Source: Lagopus muta (taxonomy: Eukaryota; Chordata; Aves; Galliformes; Phasianidae). Taken from it: 64,000 bases of DNA. The DNA lies in contig NC_064442.1 of assembly GCF_023343835.1 (NCBI RefSeq), positions 18,710,501-18,774,500 on the forward strand. Reading direction: 5' to 3'. The position numbers were made by a program, and so were the translations under genes. This document shows positions 1 through 15,000 of the stretch, piece after piece; positions within the stretch are counted from its first letter, which is position 1, and each line of letters opens with the position of its first letter. Below the pieces are notes generated by a model that was given only the letters and a program-made list of their open reading frames with translations, did not search any database and was not told the origin of the DNA.

Positions 1-36
1 GTCCTTCTCAATGGTGACGTGGCATTTTGGGCATTC
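1..36 (-). CDS. ARIH1: ARIH1 coding exon 10 (partial, RING2 start)
   Basis: The exon begins at 36 after a CAACAG acceptor and reads [12 protein letters not shown] to the window edge in phase 0. C339 and C342 are the first zinc ligands of RING2. The exon is cut by the window, not by a mutation. Confidence 0.95.
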
Positions 37-3000
37 CTGTTGACAGTACACAGAATACAGTTAGCAGGGGAAGCAAAACAGGTTTAGCGCCGGGGCTTTT
101 AGGCATGGTACCCCTTAACCACCTCCTAAAGTTAGAAGGGTTCCCATAGCAGCAAGAAATGGCATATCAAGTGAAATACCCAATTTCCTTTTCCCCTTTG
201 ATCATTAAATTCTTCTTCCAAGTCACGTCTTTAATACCAAAACTCAGAGCTACCAGATAGCAAACCAAAAAAGAAAAAAAAACCTAAACCTCTAAGGAAC
301 AACACATTTCATCTACACTGCTATTGCACATCCCTAGCAGTAAACGGGATGGGTTATTTTCACAACCTTCTCCAAAATTACAGTAGTATTGATTGATGAT
401 CCATAATTGCCCAGGGGAAGGCATCTGGCTTTCCTCACTGTCAACTGTTTGGTTCACTGCAGCACTCAAGCCTGAAACAAGCTTAACAGTGAGCTGGTAC
501 CACGCTGCTATCAATCTGAGACACCTGCAGTTGTAAAATGTCATCCCAGAAGTATCCAAAAACTAGCAGCAAGAATCTATTGTGCTTCAAAGAAGCTTCT
601 GTCAGCTAAAAAGACAATCCTCCTCCTGCGGCATTTCTACACCTCCTGTCAGGCTCCTTTTCTCCTCTTCACGTGGCAGCTCACTGAAGACTTTTCTACA
701 GAAGCCCACGTGGGGCTTCCTTTCCAGGTATGAGGCCTCTGCCAAGTAGGAGGACACATCAAAGAGCAGCACAGCACAGTGAAATCTTTGGGGAATAGGT
801 TGTTTTTATTTCAAAATATCCCTCTCATACATCTGCAGAGCACGGCCACTTCCTAAAACAGTATTCAACTCAAGTAGCACACTAAAAAGAAAAGATTTCT
901 CTTTATCCTACTGAATACACAAAGGCTGAACAGCAACAAAAAAAAGAAGAAATCCCTGTGCTGCCCCTACAAGCAAAGGAAGACAGTCCAGCTCTTCTGC
1001 CACCTGCTCCTGCCCCTGCAGCACTTTATTCACAGTAACACAATGCAGATGCACCAGTCAGGAACACATCGTTACCTTCTGCTAACCAGAGCAGACACTG
1101 TGAGCACGATCTCCTATTCCAACATTCAGTATTGATCATTCTCAGTAAAGGAGGTAACTAACACACATCAGTCTGCAACTGCTACTTTTATATAGGACAC
1201 AATCCAACCGAGGCCTGTACTCTCACTCCAGGTGTCTCAGCTATCACCACGAGCAAGATTTGCATACAACCTTGCCTCTTGGTACTGTAAGGGACAGTGG
1301 AATTTGCACACTGAGAAGAGCTCAGAAAATAACTCAAAAGGAGCAAGAGTCCAACACGGATCAGAAGTGACTCATCCCAAAGGACAAATATGTTACAAGG
1401 GGAAGACGGGCAAGGGAGAAGAGGTTCGCATGAAAGATCACAACTTCTTTTTTGGCCAACACAGTTCAAGTGTGCTGAGCTACTTTTCCTTCTTGCAAAA
1501 CTCAAGTCTCGTAAGTACAGCCTGACCTAACATTGAGGTTAGCCTATATTTGAGTTGAAGGGCTGAGCAAGATGACATCCAAAGGGGCTTTTCAACACAA
1601 AACAGTGAATGATTCCCCCTCTCTTCAATGATGATTTCACTTCTGTCTTTTCCAAGCCTTGCTCTGCTCCTTCTGTCTGCTTTTGAAGAGGAAGAACGAA
1701 GGACTGGGCAGCAGAAGCACATGACATCACACAACCAACAAGGTTTTCCTGAAGAAGGGTGCAGCCATTCCTCCGAAGGGAGCCATAACGCTATTAGGGC
1801 TCTTGATTGGAGAGTGCTGCTCTCCCAGCCATCCTGCCACGAGAGAACAGCAGCGCTCCATCCCATCTGCAGCTTGCAAAAGGACTGAGTCCAGTTCCTA
1901 ACCTGGGCTTCTCACGTAGATGAGATTCCCCAAATCTGGGAGCAGAACACTTGCAGGAGCCTGATGAAGGCTTCTTTGCAGTTACTCTTGTTCTTGTGCT
2001 TTGAAATACGCCGCACTCAAGCTGGCTGGTTATTTTGTTTGGTCCAGGGCTTTTTTGGCTTGGCACTCTGATAGGTTTGAGCAGCAAGCAAGCACAAAAG
2101 GAAAACAATCCAGCCCTGCTTTCTTTCCTACCACTAATGCTTATTTGGCTACAAACAGTAAATGAAGCAGAGTAGCTCCTTTGCAAGCCCTCTCACACCA
2201 GTTCCACTGGACTGTCCGTAAGATGAAGGTCCAGTCAGGTAAGCTTGCTCCTAATTAATTAATCCAGTTTTGTGAGCTTCAGTCAAAAAATGGTTTCCAC
2301 AGAAGAGACAGTACCAGTACACTGACTGTTTGCCTCCTCCAGGAAGCCCCTCTCACTCTTCCAGTCCTGCACAAACACCAGGACTCAAGTTTAGCTTAAC
2401 CTGTCACAGTTGTGAAAATCCCAGCTTGATGAGCTCACCATAGTTGAACACAATTAAAAATTAAGGAAAAGCCATGAGAAGAACACGCAAAGGAAGGTCT
2501 GAACAGCAGCAGAAAGAAAAGAGCAGCAACCACTCAAGCCAATAATGAAACGAGTGAGGGAGATTTATACACAAGGAGGAAAAGGAAGGCAGATCTTACT
2601 GAGAGTTACAGCCATGCAGCAAAGTCACAGCCAACAAATCAAATTACTCAACCAGCAGATTATTCTGCACATTATCTATCATACCATGATGCAGAAGTGA
2701 CTTCATTTGCATCGTTCCACCCCAAACAATTTGGTGTTACGCTCGCACACTGCACTTCAAAACAACAGCCCAAGCAAACCTAGCAAAGGAGAACAATCTC
2801 TGTTTTGTCACAAAAAGCTGCATGTTCATACAACACCACAAGGCACTTTGCAAACAAAGGCTAAATAGAAACACATTTCTTAGGTCAGTGCAGGCAAAAA
2901 GATCAGCCTTCTCCTGGGCTCCCAGAGGCAAGTGGTGCTCATCAGCTGCTCTGCCAGCAATGCCTTTGCCTGTAACGTCTCCTAAAAGATGAATCCTCAG

Positions 3001-6000
3001 TGCCACGCAGATTTCATGAAGCACTTCAACTAAATCCACTACTGATCTTAATTACAGCTAGTACAAAACCATACAGTGTGACAGCACCTAGAATCAGGGA
3101 GCAAAGCAGGGTACTTTCAACACCTGCTCATGTGAGAGGAAAGATGGCACTGTGACATCTTGGGGCAAATGTTGTTTGTGGTTCTGGCACAACATCATGC
3201 TGGCGAGAAATGGAAGAACAAAGTTAGTTGCTGGTACCCAGGGAGGATCAGCTGGCAGCCAGGATTCTGCCGCGTTAGAACAAATGCAGGACTTCCACAA
3301 AGTACAGTGAGAGTACATGTTGAGGCATTAAAAGTGACCTGAAAAGAGAAATGGGTTCGTGCCATTACAGTCTCTCTTGGAGGGTAAAAAAGCCCAATAG
3401 TTTTTGTGAAGGAGGAAGAAAAAACTGCTTGTTTTACACATTAGATGTTCAGATCTTGTCTAGCCCAGAAGAGAATGAGATGGAGCCAAAAGCAGTGAGG
3501 CAGCACTTGTAGTATCAGATCAACAACTTTCATTACCCTCAATTTAATTTTGCAACAAAAAACAGTGCCTTGGGTGAATACCGGATTGTTAACATCTTTC
3601 TTCTTCTCTCTTAATGCTCAAAGATGCTGAAAGACTAATACAGAAAAATCCACTTCCAAACCCTTGTTCCAGCGATTTTGCTCCCCTTCTTCCTCCTAGG
3701 CTCCTTTCAGGCAGTCCTGATACACTTTACGAGCCTAAAATACACACACAAATCCAAATTGTGTTCTTCTTCATTCATCCTTTGAAGGTTCAACCGTAGT
3801 TGATCTGCATGGTTTCTTTGTTCCCAAAGCCACAGAAACCACACAGCACCAGAAAGCTGCCAGGCTTATCCAAGAAAGCAACTATTTAAGAACAAGTCTG
3901 TGTAACAAAGCGAGAAAAAGAAACGCACAAAACCTTGAACAATTCAACCCTTTTGTCTGAAAAAGATTGAGAATAAAAGGCTTCACAACAGTTGTATTGG
4001 CTTCAATTTTAATTTAGTTTACAGATCTCACACGTGAACACAGCTCATCTTTGTACAAGGCCACCGACTGCACCCCATGCTACTGCAAGAGCTGCTATCT
4101 TTTGTGTAGGCAAGTTAAATAGCATAGAGGCCTCCTAAGAACCAACCATGCAATATCCAACTCCTACTGGAGACCACAAAACTCGCTCCTCAAACTCATT
4201 TCTCATTCAGATCACTGCACAAAACTCACCAGAAAAAGCATTGCTTCACTCCAGTTTGTGAACAGAAATCAACTCAGCTCACTTTTCTACTCTCTCATAC
4301 AACAGCTGCTTGATGTTTCCTCCTCCCAGAGCAAGGTGGAATAAACCTATCTCATGCCCCCCTGTTGCAAAGCATTACCCAGACTTCAATCACATGCATT
4401 CCAAGAAGATTGGTATTTTTGGTTGCACCTCTACCACGAGAAGCTGGGGAGCATTCTTCCCTGAACAGAGCCCACAAGGGATAGGACTGCAGCTCAGGGC
4501 CATGCTCAGAGAACTTGAAAAATGCCCGAAATTGAGACAGCACGAGCAACTGAAAATAGTGTCTGATGGTATCTGATCCAATCCCCTTCTAGGTTTTCCA
4601 AAGCGAAGAAACTCAATGCACCTGAGATCCAAAGCATTTTCTTGCATCTTGAGGAAGTAACTTAGACAGGGGTGTTCAAGGGCAACATCTCTTTTGCCAC
4701 TGACACCAGACTGCAGGAGCTAACAGATAAGCTGGGCTGATGCCAACACGGCTTGGCCACATTCATTTCCTCTGTTCACCATCCTCTGGATGGGTGTTTC
4801 CCACAAAAACAGATATTACTGCTCACATTCAATCCTACTTCTGAGCTATGCTTTAAATGCCATTAGCATGGCTACTCGATGGCAAAGTCTAGATGCTGGT
4901 TTTAAAACGATGGGATGGAGAGCTTTTAAAGCCATGACCAGAAACACCCTGAGGGCAGCAGATGCTCACCTGAGCCCCGAGGCTTAATCACAAGAAAAAT
5001 AAGGCTGCTGCATGGCAATATTCCAAATATTTGGGCCCCAAGGCTAAAAAAGCAGCATGCATACTCAACCCCTCCCAAGTGGTTTGGCTCTTCTTCCTCA
5101 GGTTTAGCATAGGCAGTATCTGAAGACCAAGCAAACTTTGAATAAACGTGATTTAGTTCTGGAGCTACAATTCATCTCTGAGCACGTTATTCCCAGAAAA
5201 AGCCACGTTCGTTTTATTGAGCAATACTCAGCCTCCAAGCAGGGACCACACAAATATCAACCCATGAAACAGAAAAAAGCAAAATCATGCTGAAACTGTG
5301 CAGTCTGTTAACTGTGCGTTTCACCGATGGGTGTTTCTGCATAATACAACATTCCAGCTCAATGAAAAACATGCAGCCAGCCCCAGAAAGAAGCAGCGCC
5401 GCTGCAAACAATACCATTGACCAGTTACACAACAGAGCTAAGAAAACAAAGCAGCCATTTCCTAACACCCTCCCCACCTTCTTCCACCCCTCTGGCAGCC
5501 ACGAGACCCAGGTCTGCTCCTGGCCCCGATGGCATCTGCTTCTTTTGTTTCCTCCCTGCTGTGCCAACCCTTGCTTTTATTCCTCCCAAATCGAGCAAAT
5601 GCAGACAAGCTGAAGTTTCATGCAAAGTTGAGCTAGCTGGAACGAAGACATTTACATAATAAAATCCTAACAGCTGTTCTGCCAGGCTCTATCTGGAATG
5701 ATGCCCAACGGAAATGAACAACTCCTCAAGAGACCAGCCCAGGGGATTTAAAGGCAGATGCAAATTATCACAGGCCAATCAAGCCACAGGTGGCGTTAAC
5801 ATGTTTCACACACTTGGAGTGAGGCAGTGATTTGCTTGGGGAAGCCACCAGTGCCAGACAGGAGCCCCAAGACTTGAAACCTGAGTTTCCTTTGGGTCTC
5901 CGATCAACTCCTCCACACAAACACACCTATTTAACCTGATTCAAGGCAGTAACACCTACAGCTGCACTTCAAACAAGCACTGATTGTGCATTTTAATGTT

Positions 6001-9000
6001 TGTTCTTCATGACACGTGACAGAAAAAAAGCAATCCTAGAACTGAGGAATTAGATAGTGCATATAAGATACAAGGAAAAAACCCTCACCTTTGTGTTTGC
6101 TGCAATCCAATTAGAGGTTTCACTGTCATCATCACACTTCTTAATCCATTTCTTTAGCCACTGTTAGAAAAACAAAGGAGAAGTTAGAGAGGAACCGTAA
6201 AGGTCCCCAAGAGAGCTGCTTACATTAAGGTGATGGCAAGAAATGCTCAGCCACCTATGAGCTGAGTGCTACCACAATGAGGTGAGGTGTGACTTCACAA
6301 AGCTTCCTTTAGTGGATAAAAATCTTCTGTCTCGCTCTCTAGACACACGCCAGGAGGAGAAAGGATCAGAATCTAAGCCATTATTACTATTCCCAAATCC
6401 TATCTTTTTGGGATTGCCTTGCTGTAAATTGGGTAGGGAGAACAGTGAAGTGATGTGGGGAAGCAGTGCAAAGAGCAATCCATTTAGCTGCAGATGCTTC
6501 CTGCTGCACCATCACAGTGCAGCTGATGCACAAACACTTCAGCAGTGAGTTGGCAATTCTTAAGCTCAACTAAGAAAAACTTCACACAGGACTGTTAGAA
6601 TTATTCTAAGAGTGATTTACAAAAACTGCTGTCAGACCCTCTGTGCTAGCTTCGTATCAAGTCACAAGATCTTCCTTAGACTTACACTGTCCACTGGTGT
6701 CCTGGCCACGTACTCAGGCTTTTACTTCTTTAAAACTTAGAGGAAGCACGGCTACATCAAGTGCACACAATCACAAAAGCCTGCCTGCACCTCTGATAAC
6801 AAACTGACCCAGGTTTGATTGGTCTCCCAGAGAACGCACAACACCTTTGGCGATGCTTCCTTCCCCATCCCCCAAGGAAGTTTTTTTGCATTCATCACTG
6901 GAGATGCACAGACTGCTCTCCTCAAGGCACAAAGCACATCTGTTGTGAGCTCCACAACGGGCCACGGGATCCCAGGTTTGCTTACAGCTTTGGGCAGCTT
7001 CACAAGAAAAGCAGTGGACGCTGTACAAAAGCAGGTGCCAGAACCAGGACCTAACTTCCTCCATGTCACAAACCTCAGTCCTGTGCAAGCCCTGAGCACC
7101 TGCAGAAATGCTGAGTACAGGAACACTCTCTGTAAAGCGAAGCATTCGCTTCTGAAGCTTTCTAATTCTTCTTGAGGGTCTCATCTGGAATATCCTTCTC
7201 CTCCAGGCACTTTCCCAAATGGCTGAGGTTAACAAATAAAGTGAAGCATCCTAAAGGCATCCAGGAAGACTACTCTAATTTTTTTCACGTTACCATCTAA
7301 ACAGGTGAACTAAAATGCTTCTCGATGTGAGCAGCTGCAAATCCTGTGCTTCATTTCTGCATGCCTTGCACATAAGTTGACTGCAAATGTTCCAAAGTCA
7401 CACGTTTAGCAAAGAACTCTGAGATGCTCACCTTGCATTTAACAGGATCGTGCCAGTTTTCACCACAGTTAAAGCTGTAAGGGGAAAACAGCAAATGAAG
7501 TACACAGCTATACTTTTATTTAACTTGCTTAACATCATGGGAGTTCTTCTGAGAGGCTCTGCTGAAAGAATATGGAAAACCCCAAGGAAACCTTACCCAT
7601 ATTAAAAAAAACCCTCAAATCCCATAACTCCATAATTGGATATACATTGCATTCGTCAGTCTGGGTATTAATATTAGATTCAACAGGGATTTATTTTCCT
7701 TCTAGCAACTCAGGTAACCTTGCAAAGTAAATTAGCTATCTTATAAACAAAGAAGGTGAACAAAAGGATCTCGCTTGGGAAAGACACTTGAGTTCACTAA
7801 TTATTAACTTGTATCAGCTTCCATTATTTCATTTTATTAACACTTTCAACATGTTAAGTAAAAGGCGACCTTGACTTCTTTTGCTTTATTGCTCTCACCA
7901 GAACTGACGTCCACATTTGCATCGAACAGGTTTAGCATCAGGATATTGGACTTTAACAACATGGTGGCAGTCTGGGGCAGGACACCATTTTAACAGCCGA
8001 TTACACTACGAAATAAAGAAAAAGAACATAATGCAGTGGATTTGAACACGTACAACCAGGAAACAGGGACAGAGGTAAGTCTTCAAAATCAGAATAAACT
8101 CAGAACAGTGCTTTGGGAGCAGTGAAACTAGCAGTAGTTTGCTAAAAGACATTTTACAGCTTTACTTCACATGACAAATGTTTAAGGCACGCTATTCTTT
8201 ATAGAATGGTGTTTCATGATTTTCAGTCTGAAGCATCTTAGGTAGCATTCAATAACCATAAACATTAAGTGCTTCTAAGAAAATAAACACTGAATAGCTC
8301 TTGTCATCTCTTATCTACAGATATTCACTGTATTTTTACATAACACCTCTGCAGTCCTACAGATTTTCTTGACTATTTTCCTATAACTACAGCTGTAACT
8401 AACTCGGCTATGAAACAAGCCCTGAAAAGCCTTTGATTTGTATTACATCTGATTAGAGACCACACAAAAGAAAACCTGCTCTACAGTTATAAAGAAGCCT
8501 CATTCTGGTTCAATACAGAGATACAGAGAAAAAAACAATCCGGAAGCCATCACCCAAATTTCAAATCAAAACTCACCTCTACAAAACTATTTGTTATTAA
8601 ATGCTGGTACTTTAATTTCACTTTCGAATCTGTGATCAGACGCCTGCAGAAAAGGAAAAACAAATACATTCTTGTAGTAGAAAACTCCTTTCTTCCCTAC
8701 ATAACCAGAAAGTCAAGACAAATGATTTTGATTCTTCCTTCTGTGCTTGCAGGTTTCTTTTTTGTATTTGCTATTTATTCTTACTATGAAATTGAAAGGT
8801 ATCATATTTAACTTCTAATATTAATTACAAAATCACACAGAAATCTCACATAGTCCAAGAGAAATACTGTCTAAAGAGTGAGGGTGATCTTCATTCAAAA
8901 AACAGTTTGACAGACCAAGAACCAGAGCAAACAGCTTCACCAGCTCATCCACACGGAACAGCCACACTTTGTGTCAAACTCCTTTGCAAGTCTTCAGAAG

Positions 9001-12000
9001 AAGTGCTGCATTGACTCTCATAGATCCAACGTTACCTGGGATTCACAGGAATGCTACCATTTCAGTTTTGAAATCAATGTGGCTGTAATTCTGTTGTATT
9101 CACGAGAAATCCCAAAGTCAATTTACATTCAAAACTGATTTAAATTCAACATCACAGAGGGTGTATACACATCAACTTTAGGTCAGCTCAGAAGGAAGAG
9201 GGCAAAGAAAACTAGACAGACAGGAATCCTTTAAGAGCACGGTGACCACTCCTGTCCTGGCCACACGGACCCAGCAGGTATTTGCAGACTATCCATGCTA
9301 TACATCTTGTAAGTTCTTTCATTGTATATTCCTGAAGACCACTATATACATTTTAAAGTTACGAAAGAAACATCCGCACTTACAAAGCCTCACAACATAA
9401 AGCTGGATGCACTTTGTGGTATTTAAGTTAACCCAGAGTTCAGCTTGATAGAACCACACTGCATAAATACTGCAATTAATTCACCATTTCGGGGTGCAGC
9501 CACAATCAAGTGTGCTCTTGCATGTTATGATGCCAACGTGCACCAAAGAAAGCACGTGACCTTGGGATGTTGCATAAACCCTGGCCCTGAGCAGTCGAGG
9601 AGCTCCTTGACAAACGACATGCCAGTTATTACATAAACACAGCACGTGACAGCCAAATTCCCAGTGCTAGAATAAAAACAAACCGACTGACAAAGCATCT
9701 CATCAGGCCCTTCTCTGTGATAAGTCTGCGATCTCAGAGCAAAACTAATCAAAAAAGGGAAAAAAAAACTGAATTTTGACATGCCATGTGAATTCCAAGA
9801 CTCGCTTTCTTACTCTATACATAAATTTCTAAAGCATTAAAAAATGCAGTAAGTTTTATCAGAGACATTTAATGTACGCAAGAGGAACTGGAGCGTGAGG
9901 AGTAAAGCCACACCTGGCCAGAGCACACGGAGCACATGGAGCACACAACCCACTGCCTCTGCTTACCTCCCTAGACCTGTCTGTGTCAACACCCTCACCT
10001 GCTCTACATCTGGCTCTGATGAGTACTATTGCGTTTTTTTCTCCCCACAAATAATGAAACAAAGATGACAAAGAGATGAAACCCATTCCCAATGCCCACA
10101 AACCACCCTTTGGGTCCATTCTTCTAGGAGCCAAGATACAAAAAGTAAGCTGGAAAAGTAAACTTTACATGTGAATTTAAAGCAATTACCATCACCTTTA
10201 GCAAGGGTGAAGAAGGGCTAGAAGCAGATTACCTTCAGCTAGTCTAAAGATCTCCAAAGAGCTGAAAGGGGCCCTTTCTAAGCCTCCCTGCTTCAGCTCA
10301 GCAAGAACAGGAGCAGGAGGAAGACCGACAATCAATCTGCTAGCTGAGAACTCACAGATCAAGGCGAGTCATCTGGATTGCTCAGCTTGGACTTGTACAC
10401 TTGAATGCAGTTTGCACGTGTACTGCTCTGATGAGACGGAGTACTGAGAAAGGAATAAATGAATAATTTGGCCTATCTAACCTATGTGATAGATAAGGAA
10501 GCTCTAATGTCTCTCGACAGTACACACTGCTCTTTGGCTTCTAAAGCTTAGAGCTGGAGCTTTTACAAAAGAGAAAGAACTAAAAAGAGAAAAGCACATT
10601 GGAGGGGAGGGTGAAGATTCCAGATGGTATTACTTATGTCTTTGTTCCTGCCATTTACTAGAATTGCTGCAGATTATCATCTTCTGTTTTCAAGTGAAAC
10701 ATGAGGATTTTACAGAAGATGCACCTTCCTTCCCCCAGAAATCCCAGGAGTGCCCATAAGACCAGGGACAAGTAGGCTTTCACCTCCATATCAAGTTCCA
10801 TTTAGATCAGGAAAATCTGTTCTCTTTAGTGAACAAGCATCGTTCCCTTGTCAGAAGCCCCTCCTGTTTCTAGGTGAGAGAATCCCACAGCACGTGGTTG
10901 TGGTTCTTTCTACTACAGTAACCATGAAGCAAATCACAGGGCTCATCAGACCTACTGTTAAATATCACACAGCAGCAACAAAGCCAGAGCTGCTCTCCTC
11001 CTCTTCCATCCTGCTACTGCCACCACCCACTGTCTCCACCAATTCCAACACCTTCAGCTGCCTATGTGAAGAGATACACAACACATCTTACTCACAAACT
11101 GTTCTAACCAAGAACACCCTCGAGAAATTTCCCACTGTGAATGCACTACACCGCAAGTTGGGTTCAGACTCCAGTAAACAAAAATCTCAATCATGAGTTG
11201 ACAACTTAAGCTTAGCTTCCACTATCTGAACTCCACAAAGCACCCCTCGACAGCATGAGAGCATTTCAGCTCGTTCGCTTCTCTGCAGCCTACACACTAT
11301 GAGTAACAGAGCTGCTAGCAGAGGGAGATGGGAAGCCACCAGTCTGGGAGCAACTGACAGAAAAAACAGCAAATTAGTATCAATGAGTGAGTCAGACTTC
11401 AGGAAGGAAGGAGTAAGGTAAGAAAAAAATGAGCTCCTGTTTAGATGCCTTTTAGCATGAAGAATTAAAATGAACTTAATCAAGGCTCGGTATTATGAAG
11501 GATATTACTCATGCAATAACATCATTCAATATAAAAGAGAAAGAAGTTCAAGGAATTCATTGCTTCGCTGTGTGTGAGCAGTCATCCTTCAGCCAGACAA
11601 GTTAATGAGCCAAGTGACACAGTCTGACATACCCCTTTAATCAAATCTTATGTCTAAGGGTCAACTTCTCTCTATCAGAAGGCATAAAACATCCCCTGCA
11701 TCACACAGCACACAGGACCAACTTCCTCTGACTCACATACCAACTGTAGGTATAGGAACCAGTGAACCAGCAAGTTGACCAGGTGAGAAGTCAAATTGCT
11801 ACATAAACTGAAGGAAACTAAATACACAGAGCAGTTAAACAGGGTTTGCAAAGACTTCCTCGTGTCTATCCTACTGCCTTAATGACCAAATTGGTCAAGA
11901 AGTCCTTCCTTCATGTTCTGTGGCATGGAGTTTTCAGACCTAAACAAGTCAAAAAATGTTTAGTATCGAAACAGACACTTCAGCACCAACCTCACTGGCA

Positions 12001-15000
12001 CATTAAAGTTCTGCACAGCTTTTTATACGCTCTTCATAACATCTGAATAGCACGTTAATAGCAAAATGAAAAAAGAGAGGAAAGCCAAGAAGTAGCAACT
12101 CTCAATACTTACATAACTGTGTTATCATCAACTAAGATATCACAGCCATGAGCAGGGCATGAAATGGTCTGGAAAAAAGAAACAGAAAGATCATAAAAGG
12201 AACACTGCTTGTTTTATTTTGGTATCACAAAGAATTTCAAGGCAACAGACTTCACTACAATCCATAACAAAGACAGTCGAGTGGCTTAATCATCACATCC
12301 CAGATGTTCCGCTGTGCACAGCATGATTCCTCCCACTCACAGCAAAGATACATGCACCAACTGCATGCAGCTCCCTCAGCCTCTCAGTTTGTAACTCTCA
12401 AAGTTCTCAGGTATGAGGGCTTTGTCCCTGCTGTCTTCTGGGTTTTCTGTTGCTTGTTTTTGTTTGTTCTTAATCTTTAGTGAAGAACCTTCCCCTTCCT
12501 TCCCCATACCCAGAATTTTCTGAAGACATGGGGTACAAGTTGACATTTTACCTGTCCCATGCCTTCCTCCATTATTTTGGTAGTTAAATATTCACTCCAG
12601 CACTGCATACAGAACTTGTGTCCACACTCTAGGCCAGTAAAGTACTGCAATGACAGAGAACACAACATATCAGGTTATTTTATCCCACAAATTCACTGCA
12701 TCATTTCACCTTTCTCAGTGTTGCGCAGTTGACTGCATCGCTCATCCCCATACCAAATCTGAGCCTCTGCTCCTTATTTGTATCATCACCACCTCACAAC
12801 ACTGCTAACACAGCTCTAGACACGCTTTCAAAGTCAGACTTTGAATCCCCAGCCCTAGCAGCAAGGAAAGGTGTGGCTGACGTTTCCATCCTGTCTGCCC
12901 ATTTGAACGGATTCTCATCTTAAAATGGCTCTCCCCTCATCTTACTCTTGGAAAATAATAAAATAAAGGCAGCACCACCAAACAGGTGGCAGTTACATGA
13001 TAACACCAAGTCCTTTTTCCTCCTCTTGGTCCACATGGCTTGCTACCACACACGGGTGCTGCCCACAGTTCCCATAATATGCATACCTGCTATGCACAAT
13101 CACTAATTGAGCTCCCTCTGTACAGGTGTGAGAGGAGATCAGCAAGCATTGAGTAATAGAAATACAAGTGTGTACACTTCCATTTTAATGCACACACAAA
13201 GTTTGCCAACTTGCTTGCTAGGCTTCCCTCTGAAACTCAGATGCTCATCAGATGAGGACGCTAAGTGGCAGGTGTAAATTACTAAATAAAATTCAATAAT
13301 GATCAGCTGCTGGGAACAGCAACCAGGACAACTTCACCTGTGAATGGATCACCTACACAGTATGCCAAGATAGCATCTGGGGCTGAACAGTTACACAAGG
13401 GGGTGGGGAAGAAAATGCTGCTGTCGAAAGAGTGAAATAAGTGACTTCTCTATGATCTTCTTGAAGTTTATTTCACACTGAGAGCCAGGAGCAGAGACAA
13501 ACTACCTGAAGCAGTTCACTAACAGTACTTACAGCACAGCTCAGCTTTACACACCGTTTTACTCTCACTTAAAACAAGAGCTCCACCCCAAGATGCCATC
13601 ATCTTGCATAAATCTCCATAAATTAGAAGAGACCTGGCATTCTCCACAGAAGGGCCTCAAACAGCAGCAGGATGTTGATTGTTAAAGAGAGAAGAGTCCA
13701 TCTGAAGGACTAAGCATCCTTAGCAAACTTCAATACTCCTGCAGCAAGCACACACAGGGGAGTGCTCCAGAAGGCTTACCTTCAGTTGAGACTGTTTGTA
13801 TTATTTCAGGCAGCAAAAAGATTTGCTAAGTGCTCGCACAAAAGGAAGCCACCACACCTCCTCCCAAGCTGCAAGGAATTTGGAGCATCTTCTCACTCAT
13901 TTCTTTATTTTGAGGGAGTTCCCAATTATTTTTGGCTAAGCTGACTGCAGACGTCAAGGGAACAAGCAAAAAGACTGAAGCACCCAGCCCTACTCTTATG
14001 GGATCTGAAGGATGAGATGCCAGAGGTGTATTTGCCCTTTTATACATTTCAAAAAGCAGACCAGCATCGCCTGCAAAGGCACCCAGCAGGGTCAATATTC
14101 AAGAATCTTGCATTCTAAGAGCCTTGCAGTGTGAAATTTCTTAACAGGTGCAACTCTCAGCTTTCCATGGGCTGAAAGGTGCTCTCAGGAAAAGCACAGC
14201 TCTTTCTGGGGACAAACAATGAGTTAAAGCTGACCAAAGCAGAAAATTTAAAGCTGAGATTTTAGGTTAGATATCTCACTTATCCTATGGACTAAAACAG
14301 CTTCAAAACGGACTTGAACCAAATGGAATTTGGTCTCCTTAGACACAGAGACACTACAGCCTTTTACAGAAGCTGTAAGCATTGATTTCCCTGTACACTC
14401 CAGCTTCTGGATAAGGCAGACCAAGAGGTTTCCCTCAACTACACCCCCAGTTAATCAACACTAACAATGTAGAGAAACCCTGCTCCCTTGCAATGCCTTA
14501 CTGCTCCAGTTAAGAGCTGCTCTTGTCATAACTGGGCCAGTGCTATTTTTACATGCTACTGGAACTACAAAAACAAGAAGTGTTGGTGTGCTCTGTGCAG
14601 TTCTCTCCAGCAGCTTCTCAGGCAGCATAAAGTTAAAAGAGTCAGTTGCAAGTGCTGGGCACAATTACACTAAAAAGAAGGTAAGCAATTCATTAAGGAA
14701 TAAAACCTAAATTCGAAAGGACCTTTCCCTGTGATGACATTTGGGGAAGAAGTCTCTCGCTGTTTTGCCCCTTGCCCTGTTTTCAAAGATGTTCCACAGC
14801 CTAAGTGGCAATGGAATGGCTATTTCCTCACTATCTAACATGGAAAAGTGATTACATAGGAGTTAGAGAGGTAGAGGGATAGAACAACTTCTCAAACACA
14901 TCTTTCTTTTTTAAAAGCACTTCTTCATACAAAGCAAGCCACGGTCCTCCTTTGCAAATATTCTCTAAAGGAAATCATAAGCACACATGGCTTAAAAAGA